The notes beneath the pieces were generated by a model. It did no database searches. It saw nothing but the letters and a program-made list of their open reading frames with translations, and was not told the DNA's origin. From NCBI RefSeq assembly GCF_958295425.1, contig NC_081149.1, forward strand, positions 20,742,972-20,806,971: a stretch of DNA of 64,000 nt, written 5' to 3'. Positions 53,206 to 64,000 of the stretch are shown here, piece after piece. The first letter of the stretch is position 1. Each line of letters opens with the position of its first letter. The translations under genes and the position numbers were made by a program. The stretch is from Solea solea (Eukaryota > Chordata > Actinopteri > Pleuronectiformes > Soleidae).

Positions 53206-56200
53206 ATGGACCCTGCCAGACTCAAACGCAAGCAGGAGATAGGCAAAGCTCTTGCGTTTATACAGTGAGTTGACAGCAAGTGAAACCAGCCCTGACTGAT
53301 ATGGACTCGTTTTCTTGTCACCAAGCAGTGTCAATAATTTGGAATGTAAAAGGTTACTTCTTTTGTTTCAGGTCTTCCCTGGCTTATCCAGAGCCGGAGC
53401 ACTACCAGGTACACACGCAATGTTGTTATTATGTTGCTCTCCACTGGTTTTTCCTCTTTGCTTTTGTGAGTCTTATTATCAACAGTGTGTTTGTCCTGAC
53501 TTTGTGAACTCTCTACATGTGCTTTCTGTAGTCTCTCACTGAAACCCCTCTGTCTTTTTCCTTGTCTGGTTTCCAAGTAGGGCTGAGTGATTTGAGGGAA
53601 AATATTTATTTCCAACATTTTGTCTGTTTATATCCTTTTCAATGATAGAAACAGACATTTTTCTCAAATTTTGTTCTTAAATTTATACATTTTCATAACC
53701 TTTACTACAATAATCGATCCGCCTGGCAAGTGAGATGTTATTTAGATGCTGAATAAAGAGCAGGATTATTGCACAGGTGAGTCTTGTACCGTTTACAGTA
53801 AAATGTGCAATTCTTTCATGCAACAGATGCCACACATTTTGAAGTAGTGTGCAGTTGTCATGTTACATGTTAACTGTAGGAACGTCTACCAGAGCTGTTG
53901 TCTGTGAACTGAAGGTTCATTTCACCACCATAACCTGCATCTGACATTGTGTCAGAGAATTTGCCAGTACACCAAACAGGCCAGGGATGGCACACCGGGT
54001 GTCTGCACCTCTGAAGTCAGATTAAGCAGTTGATTTGCATGGAAGCTGAATTTCTATTTCTAAAGAACAGAAACCATCTTGGGGGAATCATAGCTGAGAG
54101 CTCGCCAGTCTTACCGGGGTCTTGACCTGACTGCAGTATGTCAGCATATAACTAAGTTGAGTGGGCAAATGCTCACCTTCAATGATGTTACATTCTGTGT
54201 GCTCTTATCAGGCAACCCTGCTTTACATTGTATCAGGCAGACCAAGATCAAGCAGTTTGCTGATGTTGGTGTTCTGGGAAGAGCTATGGGCAGTGAACAT
54301 TCTGCCGCCATTCATTTGCTGCCATCACTGCATTTTATGAAATTAAAACAGACCTTAAAAAGTGAAAACATCTTTAAAGTGAGTAAACCTTGGAGGAATA
54401 GTAAATGTGTTGCTGTCAATTAGGGCTGCAACTAACGATTATTTTCATAATCGTATAATCCGTCAATTATTTTCTCGATTAATTGAGTAATCGTTTGGTC
54501 CATAAAATGTCCGAAAATGTTAATCAGTGTTTCTCTAACCTGGAAAGGATGATGCTTTCGTTGTCTTGTCCAGAAACCAAAAATTATTCAGTTTGAAAGA
54601 TTTCTTTGTTACATGGAGCAAAGAAACCAGGAAATATTCACATTTAAGAAGCTGATAAATCCGAAAACTTGCTGTAATTCCTTAAAAACACTCAGACCGA
54701 TTAATTATCAAAATAGTTGACGATTCATTTAGTAATCGATTAAAAATTGATAATAGACTAATTGTTTCAGCACTACTTTCAATATTCATTCTTACCGTTT
54801 AAATCTCTTATTACATAGTATTACGGCATTTGGTTGAGTTTTTTTCACACCATGATCATGATTATCTTATCTCATCCATGTTGTTGTGGCCCATCTTGAG
54901 TCTGTTTTTTTTCCTGTAACCACTGACATCCTTTGTGCAGACTATCCTTGCACATGAGCACTGTGACCACGCCCAGATTGTAAAACCATTCATGAAACTT
55001 AGAACCATATTCCCTTCTTTCTTTTCCTTCCCCCAGGATTTCCTGACCCACTTGGTGCGCAACCTGCTTGATGAGGGCAACGTCTTTTTCAAAGATGGAG
55101 AGTGGGAGCAGGCAGTGAGACAGTTCACCGAAGGCCTGAACGTCTCGCACTACGCTATGGAGGAAGCCATCCTCATCCCAGAGGCTTTGCTGGAGAGCCT
55201 TTATGTCAACCGGGCTACTGCTTTCCACAGCATGGTGAGCTGCTAAAGAAACAGGAACTTTCATTGAGCATCAGTGCAGTTCAGCACAGACACATAAAAG
55301 TCTCATGGAATATTGATAGACACAACAGTGTATGGACACTTTAAATACAAAACTGAAGTTGACTCTTACAACTTAAAGTATATATTTTAAATGCTGTATA
55401 AACTAAAAATCATATACATGAAATTGGTAATTTCATAAACCCAAACTTGTGTAAAAATCGAAAATTGAGTGAACTTACATAAATTATTAATAATCAGCTT
55501 GTTAGTTTGATAATGATCAAACCTGATTATTTAAAGATGGTGAGCATCGGCCCATTTAACCTGTTTCTAATAATGAATGCGATGTAACACACAGTAGTAC
55601 AGTTATTTGCTATCACTGAGGGAATTTTTCCAGCTAAAGTTTAATGTGATTGATCCACATGATTTGCTACTTCACATTAAGCGTGACAATGACTGTTGAT
55701 ACAATCTTTTATGATGTCTCTTAGCCATTGTTCCATCACATCAACTCTGTGGGCTGGTTAACTTTTTCCACTTCATGGTGGATAAGATTTCAGCAGAACC
55801 AGATTTGTAACGCAGAAGCACTTAATGAATCTAGATCAAGGAGAATAGATGTGAACAACACAAGATAACTGTGTAATGTCTCCCCAGTCTGAAGGTTAAC
55901 TCTATGTCAGGTTGTAATAAAACTGCAAACATAGAACCCATAAAAAATGTAGATTTAAAAACTACAGTTACAAGCAAAGATTCTATACAGGACCACGTCA
56001 CATATGCATGTTTGAACATGAAATCTCTTTCATTTATGTCAATATTTCATGCAATAATTTCCCTCAGGAAGACCAGACATCTATCCTCTTTCTGTCTCTC
56101 GCCAGAGACTCAGCCCCTCTTATCGTTATGACCTTGGCTGCTTATGGGAACTGGTTAGCTTGACTGTTTCATTGAGTCCAGAGTTATTTGAAACCGATTA

Positions 56201-56379
56201 ACTTTAGCTTTTAGTGCTCACTTGTGTGTGTTCTGTGAAAACACTGATGTATCATCAATAATTTGTGATATAGTATAAATCACGTGTTGAATTTTGAGAA
56301 ATTGGGTTGGACTTTCCTTTTTCTTAATCGGCAGTGTAATCAACAATGATATAAAGGCAACATAGCAATATATATGTGT

Positions 56380-56451
<72 letters not shown>

Positions 56452-59400
56452 TGATATTTGCAGCTCTGGTTCAAATTAGTATGGGGGTTTTACATTAATT
56501 GACTCTGTAGACTAAATAATTGATCAGGAAATAATGAACTTCAGACTTCAACAATGTGGTCATCTCTCTGAGGCAGCTAAGGGTTCATTTGGCTGCTTAT
56601 GGCATTATATCCAGACCAACCCATTACTGACAGAGGGTCAGTGCAGATACACTGTTAAAAAATAAGAGTGACATTTTTCTTTTTCTTTTTTTTCAAAGCG
56701 TTATTGTAATAACGCAACAGGAAGAGGAGGGGGAGGTATTAAGAGAACATGGAGAAAAACTTGTCCTCACACTTGAATTAAGAAGCTGCCTCTAAAAGCA
56801 GTATTACACTTAAAAGAATGTGACCTGTACTAAATCACTTAGATTTAGTGTTTATGAGCAGTGCAAGGCCACATACCAAGGGCACACTCCTCAAATCGCT
56901 TTTCCTTTCTTCATTCCTGGGCTTCTCGTTTGTAGTCTTTTTACGTTGTCCACATTTGTCTTGTTTTCCACAGGGGGAATATGATCGTGGCGTGCAGGAC
57001 TGTGACCAAGCTCTTGCGTTGTGTAAGGAAAGCCACAGAGCTCTGTACAGGAAGGCACTCTGTTTGAAGGAGCTTGGGAGGTACAAGGAAGCCTACAACT
57101 GCACCACAGACTGTCTCCTTATCACTCGACTGGTAAATAAAAGAAAAAATTGACCTCCATACAAACAAATCTGGAATAATGCTAAATGCTGTTTTTATGC
57201 GTAGGATGACCGCTTCACTGAGGGAGAGCGTGTGATAATGGAGGGAAGTTATTACTTTGTTTGACAAGTTAATTCTTGGCCTGTTTGGCCCTGTTCTGAC
57301 CTGGTATTAACGTCTGTCCTTGGTGATCCAATCACATATGGACAATGCCAAGTACGACTGTTCACACCAAGTGCATCCTGCATGATTCCTGTGATCACGT
57401 CTGATTGATTTTTCACTTCACTTGTGCTGTTCAGATACAAAAGTTATGTCCTGTTTGTGAGAACAAAATGATTCTTTTGATGAGTCTGACTGAACAGATG
57501 TGTTTGTCAGTGTGTTTGATCGTCAAGAGGAGCTGAGTGGCTTTAAAAACAAGTGTATTAGCTTTGGATTGAATTTTTAATGTGGCCTTAAAACAGATGT
57601 AAAACAATAGTGTTTTAAACTTGATGAAAATGCAGTTAATCTGGTTTAAGTGTTGAACTTCTGCAATCAATTGCAATTAATATACCATTAATAGTTCAAC
57701 AGCCCCAGGTTTTTGTGATCGGATCTGAGGATACATTGGGTGCATTCACATCTTTACTCCTCACTGTCCACATGCAACTGGATAACTCAGGATGATAATA
57801 CCAGGTCCAAACAGGGTCTTAGTTTAACAAAAACTCACTCACAAACAATTATATCAATGGAATACAATGTTTCTGGAAAACAAACTCTACAAATAATTCA
57901 AGGACTTAGCTGCAGGGTCTGGCGTCTACCCACACTTGGCTAACCTGTGTGGCAGCCAACGTGCAGAGTTTCAGTGCGTGCATCATCATTTAAATACTCA
58001 ATGTTAATTTGCACATCTTTAGAACAACAACACAATATTATCTTAGACGATATATCTTGCCCACCTCTACTCACAAGGTCCACTTGCATGGATTTTCAGC
58101 TGCGTGAGCATTACAGTGTTAATGGGTTTACGTGATTCACCCTGACTGATATATCTGACATTTGACTGGATTGTTTGCCTTGAAATGTAGTGGATAAACC
58201 CTAACAGCTTTGAGGAAATTCGGAATTTCATTTAGCAACAACAGCAATTCAACAAAAGTGTCATTTACTTTTGATTAAACCCAAATACGTGCAGAAATGA
58301 AAGTACCCTCTGGTGGAAATTGGAACACAATCTTTGACACAATGTTTCAAACAGAAAAAAAAAAAAAAAAAAAAAGTTCATTAGGAGTTGAGTAAAAGTT
58401 CTACATGCAGTGTCAGGGTTAGGGTGTGAAAATCATGTTACAATGACAGTATTATTAGTTTGAAGGAACACACAATGACAGGCTTGTCCTTCAGTACATG
58501 CAGCCTACACCATATAGGATGCAACATAGAAATTACAGTCAGCCTGTGTTATGAAAGATATAAGGTCACAAAGGAGGCATGTCTTTATAATCTCTTGAAA
58601 CGATGTAATGATTAATAAATGTTAGCATGCCCCAAAAAAATGGAACTTGATGGTTTAACAGCATGTTGGTTTGTTAGGATGCTCAATGCACATGTCACAG
58701 ACTTGTTGTTTGTGTACGGAATCAGTTAATTATTGTTTTTTTGTTGATTCTTGACAGGACAAAGATGTGAATGAGCTGGCACAGGAGCTCGCCGTCCACC
58801 TGGGACTTAAGAACAGAAAGCCATATATCAGCACTACTGTTAGTATCGGTGATGAATATTTCTTTGGTTTATTTATTTATTGGTGAGGTTGTAGCGGGAT
58901 ATTCTTCACTTCTCTCCTTCACTTCCAAGTGTGTTGAAAAACCTATGTAGCTTTCAGTTAACATCATCCTGATATGAATATAAAAGGCTCATTCTGGGGG
59001 TAATGAAAAAATTCCTACAATCTGGTGATTGTACACTTGAATTGAAACAAATGAAATATGTTGTTTATTTGTCTTCAATTTCTGCCAAATGAAAATAATC
59101 TCACCCTAAATCGTACTCACAAGACCATTAATCAAAGGATATTGTCAAATGTATTTGAGTAATTTGGATACCAGTATGAACCAGCCAAAATAAGGAAATA
59201 CCTTAAAAATATAATTTTTTTGTTTTATATTTAAGATCAATTCAGTTACAGTAACATTAACACTGAAGGAAAAACACTCCCTGCTGTCATATTACCTGTC
59301 TTTATGTAATATGTCAAATTACTCAGTTTTGTTAATTAAAATATTTTTAAAATAAACTGTATGTCTATAATCAGCTTTATGGTCAAAATAAAGCTGATTG

Positions 59401-61791
59401 TTTGAAAAACTCCAGGGCTCCGTTTTAGTCTGGATGATTTTTGGAAACAATGGCACAGTTGACCCGCTTCACTTCCTGATTGGTTGTGATCAGCGACTTT
59501 CTGAAACTAATGGAGATGGAGTCGGCTTCCTGTTTACACTGACATGTGCATGACTGTTGTACCTGAATATTTATGTGATATACCTTTTTATAACACCTGA
59601 GTATAGTGGTACAGATGTAGCCTCCATTTACTTTGCATCTCTTATGGAGTTTGTTTCCTTGCCTCTCTTAGGACCATGTACATGTGACGAGAGGTGTCAC
59701 CAACAGAAACACGACCACTGACGCTAACAAGGTAAGTCCCACACAGTCTCTATAACATTCACCACTGTACATGAAATAATACTTGAAAAACAAAACACAT
59801 GACTCTTACAAAGCACAAATCACTAAAAACATCTTAAAACCTTTAAGCTGACAGAATTTGACTTAGACGAGTGTTTTCTTTCAATGATTTATTTATGTAT
59901 TATGGTTTTTATAAATGCTTTCCTGTGTTGAGAAGTATTTTTCTTGGGTTATTACTCATCATCTCAAATCCTCCAGATGTTCATTTTTTTTCTTGCTTCT
60001 CATCTGCAGGTGTCTGATGCTAATTTAGGAAATGGTATCAATCCTCTGAGCAGCCTTGCACCAGGTGTGAACACTTGACTTTAACTTATTATATGAAAGT
60101 ATACAGACAGCATGTATGTTTACATCTTACATTATTATTATTTTTCTTTTACATACATATGGCAGGTCATATGTAACTTAATATCTAAATATATAATTTT
60201 CTGCATCTCTCAGTCAGCTTTCCCAGCAAGCCTGAGTCCACCATTCCCTCCATATCTCGCAGCTGCCACCAACCCGCTGTCCCCTCAGTGCCTCACAGAG
60301 TGGACATTGTGGAAGACTCTGAGCTGATGGGAGATGACTTGGACAGCCTGCTTGACTGCTTTTCCACCCAACAGGAGACAACTGAGGTAAAGGAGTTTGG
60401 TCGTATTTGCACAGATGACTGATCTGTGTGATAGATGGACAATGGACAAACTAGCCAGAGCATCCATTTTGCATAACCACACAAACTAAGAACAACATCC
60501 TTCCTGTTAAAGGGAGAGCAAAGAAAGGAGTCCTCCGTTTGTTGCAGTCTGCAGTTTCACTATTAGATGTCACAGAGGCTCAATCCCTTCTCACCCCTCA
60601 CCCCTAAAATGTAGCCTTACCTCTTCCTGTTGTGTGTTCACATGTAGGTGTAGCATGTCCAAATTGTCCAGATTTTTCAGGGTCACACTGAGATTTTTAG
60701 CAGATAAATCTTATCCAAGGAAACTAATATATATGATACACTTAGAAAATACCACACACGCCAAAACGAGTTTGTGTTCTTACTTTGTATTCCCAGGCAT
60801 TGAATAGTCCACAATTGCTCACAATTGCGCTATAACAGCAGCTGATAATTGCATTCTTCCCGGCAAACATGTTGCATTTACTTACATGAGGATGTATCAC
60901 TTTCTTAAAGTGTCCCATTAAGAAAGTGTCCCATTTCTTAGGGCTGGACACTAACCACTACCGCTTGTAACTCAGTTCCAGAAGGAAAGAGGTCAGGCCT
61001 AATTCTTGCACACTGGAGCTGTAAAAGTTCATGTGACTGGAGAAATGAAATTAGAATCCTCTCGATATTTGGCAGTGTTTTCATTTCTACATCGCTAAAA
61101 ACCTTTGAATCTAATAATCACTTATTTTGTTTTCTTGCTCTTGCTTTGTCAGACTCACCACACTGACGCAACGCTCTCAGATCCCGGCAGAACATCCGCT
61201 GACACACACACAGTTCCTGCGATCCTGCCTGCTCCAACACCACAGCTCCCCCCGGCCTTCTTTAACTCAGCCATCAGCCAGCTCAACTCCCTGGATTCTT
61301 TTTCAGGTGGCGGCCATAGCACCACCACAGCAGCACTGGACATCCTGGACGACAGCTCAACCTTGCAGGGACTGGACGTCTTAGACGACTTTGCTGGAGT
61401 CGATGCAGCTGTGCCAAATGTGGGACTGACCTCTACGGCACTGGAAACCCTCAATGGCCTTGATTGTCTTGACGAATTTTTGGATACAACGCCCATTGCT
61501 GCTGCTACTGAGGAAGTGAATAAAATCAAAACAGACTTGGATGTGAAGAACAAGTGCCTTAGTGATTCACTCGATGACATAGAGCCTGTGTTTAATCTGG
61601 CTGCTCATAGTAGTGATGTCTTAGTGTTTGGTGTAAAAGCAGTGGTCCAGCTTGACTCCCTCGATGTCCTCGACTCGTTTTGCTCAGTGAAAGATGTTGG
61701 GGCGGTTTTACCAGGTGTCATTGGAGGAACAGGCCTGGACTCGCTCTCTGATTTCAGCACGCCTGGTGATTATGATTCATTGGTGATTTAT

Positions 61792-61849
<58 letters not shown>

Positions 61850-64000
61850 GAAATACATGGGGTCTTTCCTTTTATCTAGGTTGCTTTGACACATTTTTTT
61901 ACCTTGTGCAGATCTACTAAAAAGCCTTCTCATCGTGTTCTATTGGAGTTCGAGCTGAAACTAGTCTGGTCTGATTGAGACCATTAACTCCTCAGGAAAA
62001 TATTTACTGACATTATAAATCGAGTAACCATTCAGATGGAGTTATTTTTGCAGTCAGTGGAGTCGCCCCATGGTGACTAACTGCTATTTTATCCTACTCC
62101 CTAGGTTTCACTTTTCCAACTGGAAGACTAGGTCCATTTTTAAATACAGTCTAGGCCCTTCAAACAAGGAAAGTAAGCCCTTTTTCTACACGTCATGGTT
62201 CATCTATGAATTTAACTTAAAAGGAGGAGCGATATTGTGTGTACAGTGGAACATTTTTGGCAAATTTCAAGCAAAAGTACTCCTTTTAAGACCTTGTACT
62301 TGTGTTATGTTTCAGCCCATTTAGCACAGGTATTCACAATGTGTAATTTGACTTTCTCTTGCTTCTCCTCATGTATTCCAGGCTCTCACACAGCTGTAGC
62401 CCCAGTTGCACATTCTCCAAAGAATAACTATAAAGTAAGGCTGATAATCTAGCTTTTTATTATTATTATTATTATTATTTTGAAAGCAGTAACTCATGTC
62501 TTATTTTAATTGTGGCCCTGAAGGAGAAGAAAACCAAAGCAGGGGCAGCAGGTTCTAACCCTATGTCCTCCACCCACGAGTTCCTGCAGGCCTGCTCGCT
62601 CTGTTTCCCTCGAGAAGGTAAGTTGGCAGTGTAGTACTGTATGAAACTTACTGATAAAGTCCTGTCATGTTTACAAGATGCAATTACCTCCTATGTTTCT
62701 TCCCATTAAATGTACTTTAATATTGAAGAAAATCATTTGTTTTCAGGTCAAGGGATCTATTCATACGTTCACAAACCAGACCTGGTTCACAGCTGCGAGC
62801 GAGACATTCTGTTATGTAGACGAAAGGAAGGTCATCCTTCAGAGTGGACCCGAGTGAGACCAATTCCTCCTTGCACATCCTTTAAAGGGCCCTTTGTCCT
62901 TTGCCGGGGTAAGGATCTCAAAATCAAACTCCCGGTTGATATCAGCATCTGCTCTGTACTCACACGTCCACAAGTTATTTGCAGGGGCTTGATAACAAAT
63001 GCACAGAATAAAATCATTAATATATTGATGTTTTATAGTTTTTGATAGACTTAAGGATTTTATAGATGGAATGGAATATTTGTCAGGTTATCGTGGGTGA
63101 AGATGTCTGGTCACATCATAAGATGGTTGGATGAATTGCAGAGGACCTGATTAACGTCACTGTGTTCATGTGAGTGAATGATGCATTTTCTCACGCATTC
63201 AGAGCTGCTGAGTTCGGGGGATTTGGGTGTGTGCAAGTATGGAGAGAATTGTACATTTGCCTACAACCAGCTGGAGATCGACATTTGGACAGAAGAGCGT
63301 ATAGGGAGGCTGGACAGAAACCTTTTGTTTGAAACAACAGCTGTCAAACTGGATCCCACAAACAGCATCATACGCCTTCTTCAGGAACACAAGGGCACAT
63401 TCATCTTCCTCTGTCAGGTAAGTGAATTTAGGACTTTTGATATATACAAGGATTGTATGGTGTATTTATGTGGCAGTGTAACAGCGCCACACACAGGACT
63501 GGCATATGTACTACAGCGTTTTGGGAGGGTTAAGGTTAAAAAGATAGTAGAGGAAAAGTTCTGTTTCCATGTGGATACTGCCTAAAACTGCTAAAAACCC
63601 AGGGCAATTGAGCCTTCTCAATAGCTGCGTCTAATTATGGAACGGCTTACCACTTCAAATTAAGTGTGCCTCCACTATTGAACATTTTAAATCACCCTTA
63701 AAGAGCCATCTCTATTTTATCTGCACAGATCTCACTCGATTTTTACCACTTTATTATTTTTTTTAGTATATGCTCTTTCACTTTTTACTTGTTTTTAATG
63801 TGCCATCGAAATAAAATTGACTTGACTATAGCACAATACTGCTGTTGTGCCTCCTCCTTGCCTCCATCAGTCTTCATGTAAATCATATCACTTCCTGTCT
63901 GCAGTCTTAGAATGTGTCTGTGTTTACTTGTTGCCTCCTGCCTGTTTGCTGGTCTCATTTTCGCTTCTTTCATGTTTCTCTGTCTCTCTCTGTAGGAGTG
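53206..64000 (+). CDS. zc3h7b: Zinc finger CCCH-type 7B-like protein (RoXaN), 5' part
   Basis: RNA-binding protein; human ZC3H7B (RoXaN) combines TPRs, an LD-motif region and CCCH/C2H2 fingers, and is implicated in miRNA processing. Exons: 53206-53264, 53372-53408, 55037-55234, 56974-57132, 58758-58838, 59672-59731, 60010-60064, 60214-60386, 61153-61765, 62382-62434, 62524-62617, 62747-62908, 63203-63417, then 63996 onward, cut by the window end (about 654 codons seen). TPR region at about 33-150 (NVFFKDGEWEQAVRQFTEGLN; ALYRKALCLKELGRYKEAY). Exon 61153-61765 carries repeated LDxLDxF motifs. Then come HEFLQACSLCFP and the first finger CKYGENCTFAY. The TPR part also resembles ZC3H7A (ILIPE.LLE.LYVNR); I prefer 7B because of the rangap1 neighbour and the LD motifs. 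The exon ending at 58838 uses a weak GTTAGT donor, chosen because the alternative brings a stop. The acceptor at 62524 is uncertain by three bases. Confidence 0.88.
54421..54775. mobile_element. hAT-type MITE in zc3h7b intron 2
   Basis: 355-bp element with ends TAGGGCTGCAACTAACGATT and TTTCAGCACTA. Flanks CTGTCAAT (54413-54420) and CTTTCAAT (54776-54783) match at 7 of 8 bases, an hAT-type duplication. The interior is closely related to 32020-32357 (shared ATTTTCATAATCG, CGATTAAT, GTTTGGTCCATAAAAT). Confidence 0.88.
55241..56970. other. zc3h7b intron 3
   Basis: About 1.7 kb AT-rich intron. It holds the GATA microsatellite and no recognised gene. Confidence 0.6.
56379..56452. repeat. (GATA)n microsatellite
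   Basis: About 18 TAGA units, nearly perfect, in zc3h7b intron 3. Confidence 0.95.
57270..57800 (+). repeat. GATC-rich dispersed repeat in a zc3h7b intron
   Basis: Includes GTGATCCAATCACATATGGAC, TGTGATCACGTCTGATTG and, at 57711-57732, a 22-base identity with 35221-35242. Probably the same family as 16110-16700. Boundaries are unclear. Confidence 0.5.
58845..59660. other. zc3h7b intron, no gene seen
   Basis: About 0.8 kb of AT-rich sequence with no recognised element. Confidence 0.6.
60390..61140. other. zc3h7b intron, no gene seen
   Basis: About 0.75 kb. A short direct repeat of AAGTGTCCCATT(A/T)..AAG type occurs near 60905-60945. Nothing else recognised. Confidence 0.5.
61791..61849. repeat. 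(AAT)n microsatellite just after a zc3h7b exon
   Basis: About 19 AAT units beginning roughly 25 bases past the donor at 61766. Read-through translation gives a poly-Asn tail, which is intronic and not protein. A shorter (TTA)n tract is at about 62457-62481. Confidence 0.95.
61965..62160 (+). repeat. Second copy of the CAGTGGAGTCGCCCC repeat
   Basis: Same order of blocks as 44030-44235 (TCTGATTGAGACCATTAACTCCTCAGGAAAA is its left part, in pieces; core at 62055-62069; TTTCACTTTT and GAAGACTA to the right). Lies in the zc3h7b intron after exon 61153-61765. Confidence 0.6.

Noticed and set aside
58839..58850. GTGATG as the donor of the zc3h7b exon ending near 58838
   Set aside because: That choice shifts the next exon into a frame with an early TGA; GTTAGT at 58839 keeps frame.
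61105..61920. A 271-aa ORF ending in a poly-Asn run
   Set aside because: Its core is a true zc3h7b exon (61153-61765), but the first 16 residues are intron before the acceptor, and everything after the donor, including poly-Asn, is intronic microsatellite.

Overview
This is vertebrate nuclear DNA, almost certainly from a ray-finned (teleost) fish. Every gene is split by GT-AG introns, and the proteins are clear vertebrate orthologues. Introns and spacers carry teleost-type repeats: tRNA-derived SINEs, LINE 3' tails, hAT-type MITEs with 8-bp target duplications, a Tc1-like element and a THAP-bearing TTAA element. There are no operons, CRISPR arrays or phage features. The species cannot be named from the sequence.

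Layout: (1) 50-9977, minus: the first 11 coding exons of ep300 (p300 acetyltransferase) from the start codon past TAZ1 and KIX; the rest lies left of the window. Its 5' region runs to about 12.1 kb. (2) 13801-24741, minus: xpnpep3 (mitochondrial aminopeptidase P3), complete if a tentative first exon is right. (3) 25186-29673, plus: st13 (Hip, Hsc70-interacting protein), head-to-head with xpnpep3 across a short shared promoter. (4) 31169-33397, minus: rbx1 (RING subunit of cullin-RING ligases), tail-to-tail with st13. (5) 33644-33715, minus: tRNA-Gln(CTG). (6) 33962-40821, minus: chadl (chondroadherin-like LRR protein). (7) 42109-49386, minus: rangap1. (8) 53206-64000, plus: the 5' half of a zc3h7b-like gene (TPR, LD-motif region, first zinc-finger region), running off the right end.

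The genes are unrelated housekeeping or matrix genes that do not form a pathway. What links them is conserved synteny with human chromosome 22q13.2 (ST13, XPNPEP3, RBX1, EP300, L3MBTL2, CHADL, RANGAP1, ZC3H7B, order from memory), with local inversion or reordering and no L3MBTL2 between ep300 and chadl. Exon joins were checked by reading frame: st13 gives 369 aa, rbx1 108 aa, rangap1 582 aa, chadl 776 aa and xpnpep3 518 aa (with the tentative exon 1), all close to the human lengths I recall.

I found no undescribed multi-gene system. The items most worth a second look are a TTAA-flanked element with a broken THAP domain in an ep300 intron, a Tc1-like insertion ending 14 bp past an xpnpep3 5' splice site, three MITE insertions with nearly intact 8-bp duplications, a GC-AG splice candidate for xpnpep3 exon 1, an out-of-frame overlapping uORF ahead of zc3h7b, and an unidentified coding-like stretch at 22827-22975.
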